Below are positions 16,401 to 23,201 of a stretch of DNA of 41,439 bases, piece after piece. Position numbers and translations under genes: made by a program. Every line of letters begins with the position of its first letter. Within the stretch, counting starts at the first letter, position 1. This stretch comes from JAFDWI01 sp964544305 (GTDB taxonomy: Bacteria > Actinomycetota > Acidimicrobiia > Acidimicrobiales > Iamiaceae), in the NCBI GenBank assembly GCA_964544305.1, contig CAZJAZ010000023.1, positions 1 to 41,439 of the forward strand, given 5' to 3'. The notes beneath the pieces were generated by a model. It did not search any database. It had not been told where the DNA came from and saw only the letters and a program-made list of their open reading frames with translations.

Positions 16401-17046
16401 GAACTGTGCCATTGGAGATGTGAATGGGCTGTGCGACCGATCTGGTCGGCACGCCATTGTTGTAGACGATCGAATATCCCGCGGCCTGAAAGCGCAGCAC
16501 ATAGTCGGCGGGGGGAAGGTCGGCGAACGAGTAGGTGCCATCACTTGCGGTTGTGGCGGTCGCGGTGGTGGTGCCACTTGCGGTGTTGATGGCCCGCACC
16601 GATGCGCCACCGATGGGATTGGCGCCGCTCGTGACGCTGCCGCTGATCGAACCAGAAGGGATGGCAAGCGTCGTATTGATCGTGACGGGTGAAGCGGCGC
16701 TCACCACAACTGGCGTGGCCGATGACCAATCGGAAGCGCCTTGCCACCAGTCGGCGTCCGAGAAACGCACCCGGTAGGTGCCATCGGGCAGTGCTGCAGT
16801 GTCGAAACCGAAATTGCCGGCACCATCGGTGGTTGTTTGTGCCACAACGGTGTTCGTGTCATTTGTGTACACGCCAACGGGAACGTTTGCGGCGCTCCCT
16901 GAAGTAGCGGCGATGTGGCCTTTGAGCACCGCATTCGATGGGATGCATCCAGACGTGAAAAGCCCGGCCCCAACAATCGCAGTAATGCACACGGCGGTAG
17001 TAAGGACAGAACGTTGCTGGCGCAGCGGACGCACGTGGCTCTTCAT
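13423..17046 (-). CDS. Giant pentapeptide-repeat lipoprotein with Fn3 and carboxypeptidase-regulatory-like domains
   Basis: The 1207-residue protein starts at ATG 17046 with GAGGAA upstream. The signal peptide ends in a lipobox (GAGLFTSGC, Cys34). Residues about 40-300 contain three Ig-like carboxypeptidase-regulatory repeats (DGAGNFGFDTAALPDGTYRV, SDGTYSFADLPPADYVLRF, DANGHFQIDSLG). Residues about 325-415 are a fibronectin type III domain (APTITNVSSGDRQASVTW). The remaining ~790 residues are pentapeptide repeats of the A(N/D)LxG type, in eight blocks separated by a linker containing GITGTP...GYLIGPG. Such repeats fold into right-handed quadrilateral beta-helices. The protein is presumably an outward-facing, membrane-anchored rod with a structural or adhesive role; no catalytic motif is seen. 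Confidence 0.88.
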   Translation of the reverse strand: MKSHVRPLRQQRSVLTTAVCITAIVGAGLFTSGCIPSNAVLKGHIAATSGSAANVPVGVYTNDTNTVVAQTTTDGAGNFGFDTAALPDGTYRVRFSDADWWQGASDWSSATPVVVSAASPVTINTTLAIPSGSISGSVTSGANPIGGASVRAINTASGTTTATATTASDGTYSFADLPPADYVLRFQAAGYSIVYNNGVPTRSVAQPIHISNGTVRTGVNVLLAAQSVITGTVAHGTTPMDDVLVIAFDKGTGEGVNATITDANGHFQIDSLGIFTNYTIEAIDLTSVYSPLVVGSTSTDPTTGTSFMPTGAALDAGTIDLGYPAGAPGAPTITNVSSGDRQASVTWAAPADTGSSPITTYTVTSSPGGKTCVTTGALTCTVTGLTNATTYTFTVTATNDAGTGPASGASTAVTPSGCAVPAGPGVDWTACDLSGVDLTGADLTNANLDGANLSGTTLTGATLTGVHSGGLTGTPTGLPNGWQITNGYLIGPGANLDGAVLTTNDLTFSTRLNLSNVNFSNASLVNANLIGTTIWNANLAGANLTGANLYGADIRYTDLTGAILTNVNFDGPAANVAGTTLLYNTLTGITSGGITGHPHLIDMGAQAWDVTGGYLVGPGVDLSGIDLRGLDFAGGNLNGVNLAGANMSGLDLTNTRFSGANLTGTNLSGTTLTGAASGAIVGTPLNLPAPWYLTATGYLIGPAANLSSADLTGLDLSTGQLTGANFAGANLTSVNLSGLDLTGANFAGATMTGTQLSGTTLTGAQSGGIIGTPLGLASFWNLTGGYLAGPGVDFAGLDLTGLDFTGVDFTGANLSGATLTNTILDATQLGAANIAGVTSGGITGTPASLPTNIVLVNGFLVGSNFDLHGAAFTGANLTGVDLTGSNLSGATFTGSNLTGANLTNADLTGATIATSTITNTNFSGATLTGLISQGNSGSPINLPTGWTSANGYLIGPGANLSGLTITGVDFTGVDFTGVNLTGTNLVNVNLSGAKLANATLTGLISSGIVGTPASLPTGFSVNTGYLIGPGTNLSGKDLTGVTVTSLSLNGVNLTGANLSSLDLHSVDLTGATLAGANLHAANLDGANLTLDIPTFSSRLNLNNVDLSNASLIGADLNGSSLWYVNLGGANLTGANLYGSDIRYSNLSGATLTNVNFDGPYASATGTYLIDDTFTGITSGGITGQPFLISTSDGTNWQVVGGYLIQVG
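13580..15790. repeat. Degenerate 15-bp coding repeat (pentapeptide array)
   Basis: On the plus strand the motif around GCCGGTGAGGTTCGCGCC recurs with 15-base spacing for more than 2 kb. It is the complement of codons for A-N-L-T-G type pentapeptides in the lipoprotein gene. A linker coding for GYLIGPG-like sequence recurs about every 250-300 bases. The periodicity is of protein origin, not a CRISPR or satellite. Confidence 0.85.
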
Positions 17047-17111
17047 TGCGATGGTTCCTCGGCTGTTGGACAGGCTGCCGCCTGGCAGGAGTGGCTCGCC
17101 AACAATCTAAC

Positions 17112-17131
17112 AGTGCATAGTGCATAGTGCA
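17112..17131. repeat. 7-bp tandem repeat upstream of the pentapeptide gene
   Basis: AGTGCAT is repeated twice and followed by a partial third copy (17112-17131), about 65 bases before the start of the pentapeptide lipoprotein gene on the minus strand. A TAGATT -10 candidate follows it in the direction of transcription. Tandem repeats here could change promoter spacing by slippage, but this is speculative. Confidence 0.5.
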
Positions 17132-17200
17132 GTAAATAGCCGATTGTGCTCGACGACCGAGACTCGAGCCCTGCGTTGAAAGAGCCCTCAACGACCTCTG

Positions 17201-18271
17201 TTACCGGAACACGAGTGATGCGTAGGCAATTGACGATCGATCTGGCGGGGCAAGCAGCATCTTTTCACCATTTATGCTGCCCGTGCAGTACGCCCAGAGT
17301 CGTTGGGTGGGCTCAAGCCAATCGGTCCGTTGGCCCGGTGCGATCAAATAAGGGGCACTCAAATTGCCAGTCTCGGCTTCAACAAACTGCACCATTCGAC
17401 CCGAAAGGTGGACGCCGTGGGCGGAGCGTTCTTTTGGTGGCGCGTACGTAATGACTTCACAGGGCCACCAATTTTGGTGAGCGAGATTCGCCACAATGCT
17501 GCGTCGTGACAACGTCGTGATCAGCGTGTTGAACGTGAAGTGCATGGCTGCGTAGACAATGGCATAGCCAACAACGAAGGTGAGGGAGTGGTTTCGGCGC
17601 AAGGAATTGTCAAGCGCAAATGCGAGTACAAAACCACCGAGCAAGAATGGAACGCCAATGAGCGCTTGGGTGTTGATGCGTTTGGCAGCGGCGATGGTGG
17701 CCGGGGAGACGCTTGATGCCTGCTGTGGCATCGTTGGCGGCCAGATTGATGGAGGCAAGCCAGCCGGGTCGCTGAGATAGTTCGTGGCGCCTTTCCACGT
17801 GATTCCCGCGTCGCAAAGAAGCGCTCCGACTTGTTGCGTGCGCATCCATGAAATTGAACTCCCGAAACACAGGCGACCCGCATCCGTGCCAAACAGAAGT
17901 TGTGCATGACCCACCCCAAAGCTGCGTGGAACGACAAAGCCGAGGAAGGTTCTTCCTCGTACGTACGCACTTGCAACGTCACCGCGTTTCACCGAGCGAA
18001 CAGTGCCATTGGCACAAGTCAGCTCAATGTGCGTTGGTGTCACCCGGATTGTTGTAATCGGAGGTTTGACGAGCGCGAAACGGGCGATGAGTCCTGCAGC
18101 GAAGAACACGCTGCTGGCGTATGCGATTTGGGGTGACCCCCAGGCAAACCGCATGGCTGCAATGATCCAGCACATACCGACCAACATCGCGAAAATCGAC
18201 GTACGGGCCCACCCTAATTGGAGTCGGCTTGCGGCGTGTACTTCGTTGGTTTGTGACGATCCCTCAGCCAT
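17201..18271 (-). CDS. Membrane protein of unknown function
   Basis: The 356-residue product has two N-terminal membrane segments (SIFAMLVGMCWIIAAMRFAW and IAYASSVFFAAGLIARFALV), a cytoplasmic beta-rich part reminiscent of a PH-like domain (ITTIRVTPTHIELTC, VKRGDVASAYVRG), and a second pair of segments (ALIGVPFLLGGFVLAFAL and LTFVVGYAIVYAAMHFTFN). A C-terminal soluble domain follows. The start ATG 18271 has GAGGAG six bases upstream. Its first codons overlap the stop of a small upstream frame. No specific family is recognised. Confidence 0.75.
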   Translation of the reverse strand: MAEGSSQTNEVHAASRLQLGWARTSIFAMLVGMCWIIAAMRFAWGSPQIAYASSVFFAAGLIARFALVKPPITTIRVTPTHIELTCANGTVRSVKRGDVASAYVRGRTFLGFVVPRSFGVGHAQLLFGTDAGRLCFGSSISWMRTQQVGALLCDAGITWKGATNYLSDPAGLPPSIWPPTMPQQASSVSPATIAAAKRINTQALIGVPFLLGGFVLAFALDNSLRRNHSLTFVVGYAIVYAAMHFTFNTLITTLSRRSIVANLAHQNWWPCEVITYAPPKERSAHGVHLSGRMVQFVEAETGNLSAPYLIAPGQRTDWLEPTQRLWAYCTGSINGEKMLLAPPDRSSIAYASLVFR

Positions 18272-18413
18272 CGGCGCTCCTCGTCAACGCGGCACCAAAT
18301 CGTAACGCGGGTTCCGGACCCACGTGGTGAGATACAGTCAGGTTGAAGCGGTTTTCGTCGTCTTGCCAGTGCACCACGGCGACGTTGTCGCGCCATTTAA
18401 TGTCGATCACCAC
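18264..18413 (-). CDS. Possible small gene, 49 residues, overlapping the next gene
   Basis: From GTG 18413 the frame reads VVIDIKWRDNVAVVHWQDD and continues without bias loss to TGA at 18264-18266, eight bases inside the downstream membrane-protein gene. Codon third positions are GC-rich and the amino-acid pattern (alternating strands, Trp and Asp rich) looks coding. Five more in-frame sense codons precede the GTG, and no Shine-Dalgarno sequence is seen. It may therefore be a short protein on a leaderless mRNA or the 3' remnant of a longer gene. Function unknown. Confidence 0.42.
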   Translation of the reverse strand: MVIDIKWRDNVAVVHWQDDENRFNLTVSHHVGPEPALRFGAALTRSADG

Positions 18414-18482
18414 GACACAGATTACTGAGCAAGTAAGTCTTCTTCAGCTCGCCAAGTGGGATCAGCGGTTGCCCTTGGTTGA

Positions 18483-19568
18483 TCAGCCCGTGAAGGTAGG
18501 TTGCGCCTTGACTGCTAATGCGGCCGGAGCGGTGGTTGATCCCCTGGGTACGGTGGTCGCGACGGCACCTGGAACAGAGGTCGTCGGGTTAGAAGGGACT
18601 GTTGTCGAAGGAACGGGAACGACGGATTCGATGTTGAGGCCCCACACTTCGTGCACGTCGGTTACCCCGCCGGTCGAACCTGAGAAGCCAAACTTAAAGG
18701 TCGTCGAATCGATGAGTTCCTGGGGTGCGTCGATCTGGAGCGCCTGGTTGCCATCAAGGGACACGGTGACCTTTGGGTCGGCCTGGGTTGACGGGTCAAT
18801 CACGATGTGAACCTGGACGGTTGCGTCAGCTCTCGTCGAACCAGCGAGCACCGACCCGAGGTTGGCTGATGCCCCAAGCCAGCAGTAGCCGGCTGAGCCA
18901 TTACCCGGGCCACGCACTGCAACGACGTTCGGGGTTTGCCCAGGCCCCGCAGAGCCTGGCCCGCTACCTGGCAAGCAACCTGACCCGGTTGATCCCTGGG
19001 CACTGAAGTTGCCCCACCGGTCAATACCAATACCGATGAGGCCGTTTTTCACTCCGGTGCCGTAGTTGGAACCACCGCCCCAACCGGCGCTGTAGCCGAG
19101 CCCACCACCGGAAGCTCCCGGTTGGGTCAGGTTGGTAGAGCCGTCGACTATGAAGAAGGCAATACCGTCGGCCGCACCCCCGTATTGGGCTTGGTTGAAG
19201 GTGATGTCCAAACCGCCAGTGGTCGGTAGCTCTTTGTTGAACAACGCGAACCCGGCGTCCGCGAGGCTGTTCGGTGTGAGGCGAAGTGCGCCGCTGCCTG
19301 CCGAGTCGGGTGTGCTCAGGTCACATCCAGGAATGGGGGTTTGCGATGTGTTCGTTCCAGCGGTCAAACAAGCTCCACCGGGCCAACCATCTTCGGGTGT
19401 TCCCGAGCCTCCAGAAACCCACGCCGTGGCGTCTGCGACGGTGCTGTTCGTAAAACTTTCAACGAGAAGGTTGTCTGCCCCTGCGGTCGAGCTCGTCAAT
19501 ACACCAACGCCAAGCGCGAGCGTGGCGGTTGCGGCGAGGCCAATGCGGCGAGTCGTAGAAAGTTTCAC
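18483..19568 (-). CDS. Secreted L-type-lectin-like protein
   Basis: GTG 19568 is the likely start: AAGGAG stands eight bases upstream and the product opens with a twin-basic signal peptide (MKLSTTRRIGLAATATLALG, cleavage near TAGA-DN), 361 residues in all. The central part has the concanavalin-like pattern of legume-type lectins: GGLDITFNQAQYGG, ADGIAFFIVDGS, NGLIGIGIDRWGNFS, and VTVSLDGNQALQI. Two or three cysteine pairs are likely. A Thr/Pro/Ser linker follows and the protein ends in AQPTFTG. The expected role is carbohydrate binding at the cell surface or outside. The last residues resemble a sorting motif but no membrane segment follows. Confidence 0.78.
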   Translation of the reverse strand: MKLSTTRRIGLAATATLALGVGVLTSSTAGADNLLVESFTNSTVADATAWVSGGSGTPEDGWPGGACLTAGTNTSQTPIPGCDLSTPDSAGSGALRLTPNSLADAGFALFNKELPTTGGLDITFNQAQYGGAADGIAFFIVDGSTNLTQPGASGGGLGYSAGWGGGSNYGTGVKNGLIGIGIDRWGNFSAQGSTGSGCLPGSGPGSAGPGQTPNVVAVRGPGNGSAGYCWLGASANLGSVLAGSTRADATVQVHIVIDPSTQADPKVTVSLDGNQALQIDAPQELIDSTTFKFGFSGSTGGVTDVHEVWGLNIESVVPVPSTTVPSNPTTSVPGAVATTVPRGSTTAPAALAVKAQPTFTG

Positions 19569-19811
19569 GGTGTGCTCCTTTGAGAAACGAGGTAGAGGAG
19601 TTGCTGTTTTTGTGTGGCGCTTCCGCGACAAATGAGCAATGAGTATGACCCACGATGCGTCGCTTGTCAGTGTCACAGTGGTGCCATTTTTCAGTTCACC
19701 AAAGCGTCCGCGGAATGAATGTGCAGACGTGGCGGCCCGGTCCTTCCCCCACGGGTGGACGAGTGGGGATCTGACAAAGTCGCGGTTCGGCGCGAATTCC
19801 ACATTAAATCG

Positions 19812-19830
19812 TGTATAGTGGGGATATACA
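19812..19830. promoter_or_regulatory. Operator-like palindrome upstream of the Fic operon
   Basis: TGTATA (19812-19817) and TATACA (19825-19830) are perfect inverted 6-bp arms with a 7-base spacer, 22 bases before the antitoxin start. The left arm overlaps a TATAGT -10 candidate. A repressor bound here would block the promoter; the HTH protein encoded at the end of the operon, or the antitoxin, is the natural candidate. Confidence 0.5.
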
Positions 19831-19852
19831 AGCGCTGTGCTTGGAGGAGTGC

Positions 19853-20050
19853 ATGGTGAAATCACTGCAGCCAGATGTCACGACGCAAGAGGGGCGTCGA
19901 GAGTTGATTCTCAATACGATGGGATCGTTTGCGTTGGAGGGAATGCAACCATCAGCACAAACACTTGGTTTCGCCGCGGATTACATTGCCGGTCGGCTGA
20001 CCCCTGCCGAAATCATTGTGAAACTCAAAGCACAATACGGCGTTGACTGA
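19853..20050 (+). CDS. VbhA-like antitoxin of a Fic toxin
   Basis: The 65-residue protein (ATG 19853, GGAGGAG just upstream) carries the class I Fic-inhibitory motif SxxxEG: SFALEG with Ser25, Glu29 and Gly30. In VbhA the Glu reaches into the Fic active site and keeps the gamma-phosphate of ATP out of place, which stops AMP transfer. The C-terminal part (AADYIAGRLTPAEIIVKLK) matches the conserved YI.G.(I/L)T..E end of these small antitoxins. It overlaps the Fic start by eight bases. An upstream in-frame ATG at 19811 lies in the promoter palindrome and is rejected. Confidence 0.82.
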   Translation: MVKSLQPDVTTQEGRRELILNTMGSFALEGMQPSAQTLGFAADYIAGRLTPAEIIVKLKAQYGVD

Positions 20051-20807
20051 ACACGACCCATATGTATGGCCCGATTCCGGGGTGTTGGCAAACCGTCTCG
20101 GGCTGCGTACGCAGGGAGAACTTGTCGAAGCCGAATATGCCCTCACGTTGCAGCGTCGACTCGAGTTGCAAGATAACCCGGTAATCGGCCAGTTCGACCT
20201 TGATCATTTTTGCGCAATTCACCGGCATCTATTTCAAGACCTGTTCGACTGGGCTGGTCACGTGCGTACGGTAGACATCGCGAAAGGCACCTCGACATTC
20301 TTACCTGCAAGCAGAATTAAAATCGGAGCGACGTTTGCCTTTGGTGGCATTCATGATGGCCCGCTACTTCGTGGCGATCCCATCTCTCAGGCGACATTCA
20401 TTGAAGAGATCACCGATGCGCTTGATCGGATCAACTATCTCCATCCGTTTCGTGAAGGAAACGGACGTACGCAACGCACTTTTCTCGATCTGGTCGCAGG
20501 GCAGTCAGGTCAAGTGTTGACATGGCGCAATGTCACGGACGCCGAAAACCTTGTGGCGTCTGTCGCTTCGGTGAGCGAAGGTCGAATCGGTCCGTTGCGA
20601 GAGATGATTGCGAAAGTTGTGCTTCCTCCGATCCGAGGATCGGCTGGTTTTGATGTCGACGCGTATCAGGTGCTCGCGCCTGAATCCACGGACGTTGCTC
20701 CAAGTCGTGTGCAGCAGAAATGTCGACGCTGTGGAGAGCCACTTGACTCGGGCGCATCGGGCATAAGCGGCTTTCATGACACATGTTGGTTACAACGCTA
20801 TGAGTGA
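20043..20807 (+). CDS. Fic-domain toxin (predicted AMP transferase)
   Basis: The 254-residue protein has the complete Fic core motif HPFREGNGRTQR (His134 catalytic, acidic residue for Mg, Arg pair for phosphate), preceded by RVT-like TFLPASRI, the flap region expected before the core. It should transfer AMP from ATP to a hydroxyl of a target protein, as in VbhT-type toxins. After the Fic domain a C-terminal tail holds C227xxC230 and H245xxC248 (KCRRCGEPLD and FHDTCW), a possible zinc-ribbon not typical of short Fic toxins. The start is TTG 20043, inside the end of the antitoxin gene, consistent with translational coupling. Confidence 0.88.
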   Translation: MTEHDPYVWPDSGVLANRLGLRTQGELVEAEYALTLQRRLELQDNPVIGQFDLDHFCAIHRHLFQDLFDWAGHVRTVDIAKGTSTFLPASRIKIGATFAFGGIHDGPLLRGDPISQATFIEEITDALDRINYLHPFREGNGRTQRTFLDLVAGQSGQVLTWRNVTDAENLVASVASVSEGRIGPLREMIAKVVLPPIRGSAGFDVDAYQVLAPESTDVAPSRVQQKCRRCGEPLDSGASGISGFHDTCWLQRYE

Positions 20808-21000
20808 CGAGCTACTCGCTGCTACGGCCGAAACGACCGCGCAACTCCATCGCGCACAAGCCGAGGTTCAGCGTCTCGCACAGCTCCGTCAAGACCAGAT
20901 CTGTAAATTGCGCGCACGCGGTGTCTCCTATCAACAAATCGCTGATCGCTTGGAAGTGACACGATCTGCAGTTCAACAGATCGTGAGACGAGCCACGTAG
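20800..21000 (+). CDS. Small helix-turn-helix protein, third gene of the Fic operon
   Basis: The 66-residue protein (ATG 20800, overlapping the Fic stop by eight bases) has an N-terminal helix with heptad-like spacing (residues 3-30) and a helix-turn-helix close to sigma-70 region 4 or resolvase HTH: ICKLRARGVSYQQIADRLEV followed by TRSAVQQIVRR. It likely binds DNA as a dimer, and the palindrome before the operon is a fitting site. A regulator as a third gene, downstream of toxin and antitoxin, is less common than autorepression by the antitoxin itself. Confidence 0.78.
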   Translation: MSDELLAATAETTAQLHRAQAEVQRLAQLRQDQICKLRARGVSYQQIADRLEVTRSAVQQIVRRAT

Positions 21001-21330
21001 CCGTGTCTATTGCAAGCCCAATGCGACATGAAGACGCACTTTCTGCAGAACGTACCTGACGAGGATGGGAAATAGCTTGAATCGCATGCCGCTTGGGAAG
21101 GCCTATTAGTTTCAGCGTTCGCGACACGCGACGTCACTGTGGTCGGTCGCCGGGCCCGACGAATTGAGAAGCAAGTGAGACGGTGACAATTCACGGCTGA
21201 ACATCGAAGCTAAACGCCAGGTGCTCGACGAGTCGTAGCAGGCTCCCGCTCGTGCCGGTCATTTGAAGCCCTGGAATACTCTCGCCTCGGTCACGGGCCT
21301 TTCCGCCACCGTTGATGTTTGATGCTGCAA
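21001..21330. other. Intergenic region with a short coding-like fragment on the minus strand
   Basis: No complete gene is seen. On the minus strand an open stretch ends at TGA 21191-21193 and reads SIPGLQMTGTSGSLLRLVEH followed by LAFSFDVQP, with normal codon use. It has no ATG or GTG start that would give more than 25 residues, so it may be a gene remnant downstream of the VOC gene. No terminator hairpin or RNA gene was recognised. Confidence 0.35.
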
Positions 21331-21711
21331 CTATTTGTCGGGGCGGTGACAGACGACTTCAACGTTGTTACCGTCGGGATCCCGCACGAACACCGCGTAA
21401 TACCCCGGATGGTAGATGGGCCATTCTTTTGGATCGTGCAGAATTTCAACCCCTGCGGCGACCGCAGCCTCATAACATGCCTGTACCGCGGCCCGGTCTG
21501 GTGCCGCGAACGCAATGTGGTCCTCACGCCATCCAGTGTGGTTCTCAGACAGTGGACTGAGCCAGAAGTTTGGTGCGGGTGGAATCCCGTAGCCAATCAC
21601 CCCTTCATGGGGTTCCATTAAACGCGAAGCACCGAGCGGAGCAAGAAACGCGTCATAGAATGCAGCGCTTATTTCGACGTTGTTGCATTGGATTCCCAGG
21701 TGATCGAGCAT
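21331..21711 (-). CDS. VOC (glyoxalase/extradiol dioxygenase superfamily) protein
   Basis: The 126-residue protein has the two beta-alpha-beta-beta-beta halves of the vicinal oxygen chelate fold. Metal-site residues are present: His4 (MLDHLGIQCNN), a second His in EDHIAFAAPDR, and Glu in GNNVEVVCHR. FYDAFLAPLG and AVFVRDPDGNNVE are typical family segments. The substrate cannot be predicted; members include glyoxalase I-like and antibiotic-binding proteins. It is probably a single-gene unit. The short remnant downstream could once have belonged to the same transcript. Confidence 0.85.
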   Translation of the reverse strand: MLDHLGIQCNNVEISAAFYDAFLAPLGASRLMEPHEGVIGYGIPPAPNFWLSPLSENHTGWREDHIAFAAPDRAAVQACYEAAVAAGVEILHDPKEWPIYHPGYYAVFVRDPDGNNVEVVCHRPDK

Positions 21712-21867
21712 GGTACGACCCTATCTTGTTGATGCTCGCAGTCGCCTTCGCTGAATCGCCCCCGAGTTGGCGTGAAGCTTTGCAACCTGGCTCGCAGATT
21801 GCATGGGAGCCCGCAGGCTGCCGGCGCGCAATTGCCTCGGATCACCAACTTTCGTCACGATGTCGCC

Positions 21868-22239
21868 ATGACGCTTGTTGACTTCGCTGTGATCGCAGTC
21901 GTCGGTTACCTCTCGGTGACCGGCTTGAACTTTCTTATCCGTCCCACCTCGGTGTCGCTGTATTCGATTGCCCCGGTAGACCCGACCGGGCGCACCGAAG
22001 TCCGGTGTTACTACGGTGCGCTCGCGCTCGGCCTCGCCGGTTTCATTGCCTATCTCGGAATCACCGGACTAGGGCGTCAAGCCATCACCGGCATGCTGTT
22101 TATCGCCGGCGCAATTCTGGCAACAAGGGTGGTCGGCACAGCGGTCGACGGTGGATGGCGTTCGTCCTATACCCGACTGGCGATACCGGTCGAGACCGGC
22201 TTTGTCGTTGCCCTGACGATCGTGCTGCTCGTGGGATGA
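21868..22239 (+). CDS. Small four-helix membrane protein (DUF4345-like)
   Basis: ATG 21868 gives 123 residues with four hydrophobic segments: VDFAVIAVVGYLSVTGLNFL, YGALALGLAGFIAYLGITGL, QAITGMLFIAGAILATRVVG and PVETGFVVALTIVLLVG. The arrangement, with a conserved TEVRCYYGALALGLAG and GGWRSSYTRLAIPVE, fits the DUF4345 family of four-helix membrane proteins, which has no assigned function. It is convergent with the 22275 gene. Confidence 0.7.
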   Translation: MTLVDFAVIAVVGYLSVTGLNFLIRPTSVSLYSIAPVDPTGRTEVRCYYGALALGLAGFIAYLGITGLGRQAITGMLFIAGAILATRVVGTAVDGGWRSSYTRLAIPVETGFVVALTIVLLVG

Positions 22240-22274
22240 ACTGTGTGAACAACACGCAGCCGACTTTCAAATGT

Positions 22275-23201
22275 TCAGCGAGGCGGGCAGTGCACCCCGG
22301 CAAGTGCAAGATCGGCACACACCGTGCCACGGGTGATCTTCCACCGACCATCGACAAGGCGGACATGCCCAATCCGTCCCGCACCCATGGAGACTGGTAC
22401 GCCGCTCAAGTCATAGAGCACCGCAGCCCGGGTAGGTGCGGTGAAAACGATCTTGATGATACGGGGTTCGGTCGAAAGCGCAAGGTCTCGATAGAGGCCA
22501 GATGCGACTTGGGTAACGGCCGCGTCGAGCCCGGTGGGGTCATCGACGCTTATCCGCCTCGCTGATGACGACGCCGTGAAGTCATACGCGGTTGCAAACG
22601 CTCGGCCGATCTCGGTGCGAGCGGCCGCCGCATTGCGAGGCCCCGGGCCTGCAGCCGGCAAAGCATCTGGCGTACAAGTCACCGACTGGGACCCGTCACT
22701 CCCAATTGAGCGATGCACACCCGATGCGGTTCGGGCCTCGATGAGTAATTGGTAGCGGACAGTGCCGCCATGGTGCGCGAAACATGCATTGCGAGCGTCC
22801 ACGGTCACCGAAACGCGATGGGGGGTGCTATGACGAAGCGTTGCCGGCACGCCAGATGTCGCAACAATAGTTGGGACGACGCTCTGAGAAGTCCGGTTAC
22901 CGAGACTCGTTGCTCGCACCGAGAGTAACTCAACTGAAGCAAAGCTTTGGTTGGTGAGCACCAGGTCGCTTTGCGCGCGACCATCTGGGCCGACGCTCTG
23001 ACCTGTGCCGAACGATCCGCCAACGCCAAACATGGCGCTCATCCAGTCGCCGGCACTGGCATGATGTTCCGACGTGTTGACCGATACGTTCGGGTTGATC
23101 GGGCCCCACACAAACAAGCCGATTCCAACAGCGGTGAGGGCGATCACCCCAATGAGGGCGTACAGGCTCGGCGCTCGGCGACGTTTTTGCTTACTGGTCA
23201 C
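22275..23201 (-). CDS. Membrane-anchored extracytoplasmic protein, last gene of the GntR operon
   Basis: The 308-residue product has a positively charged start (MTSKQKRRRAP) and one membrane segment (LYALIGVIALTAVGIGLFVW), then an all-outside domain with two or more beta-sandwich-like parts and four cysteines. The first part (DLVLTNQSFASVELLSVRAT) resembles an Ig-like fold. The second (EIGRAFATAYDFTASSSARR, then a beta sheet ending DGRWKITRGTVCADL) resembles an SnoaL/NTF2-like domain. GTG 23201 overlaps the stop of the upstream membrane gene (GTGA), so it belongs to the same operon. Function unknown. Confidence 0.7.
   Translation of the reverse strand: MTSKQKRRRAPSLYALIGVIALTAVGIGLFVWGPINPNVSVNTSEHHASAGDWMSAMFGVGGSFGTGQSVGPDGRAQSDLVLTNQSFASVELLSVRATSLGNRTSQSVVPTIVATSGVPATLRHSTPHRVSVTVDARNACFAHHGGTVRYQLLIEARTASGVHRSIGSDGSQSVTCTPDALPAAGPGPRNAAAARTEIGRAFATAYDFTASSSARRISVDDPTGLDAAVTQVASGLYRDLALSTEPRIIKIVFTAPTRAAVLYDLSGVPVSMGAGRIGHVRLVDGRWKITRGTVCADLALAGVHCPPR

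Noticed and set aside
19811..19852. An upstream start that would lengthen the Fic antitoxin by 14 residues
   Set aside because: It would place the start in the promoter palindrome; ATG 19853 has GGAGGAG directly upstream.
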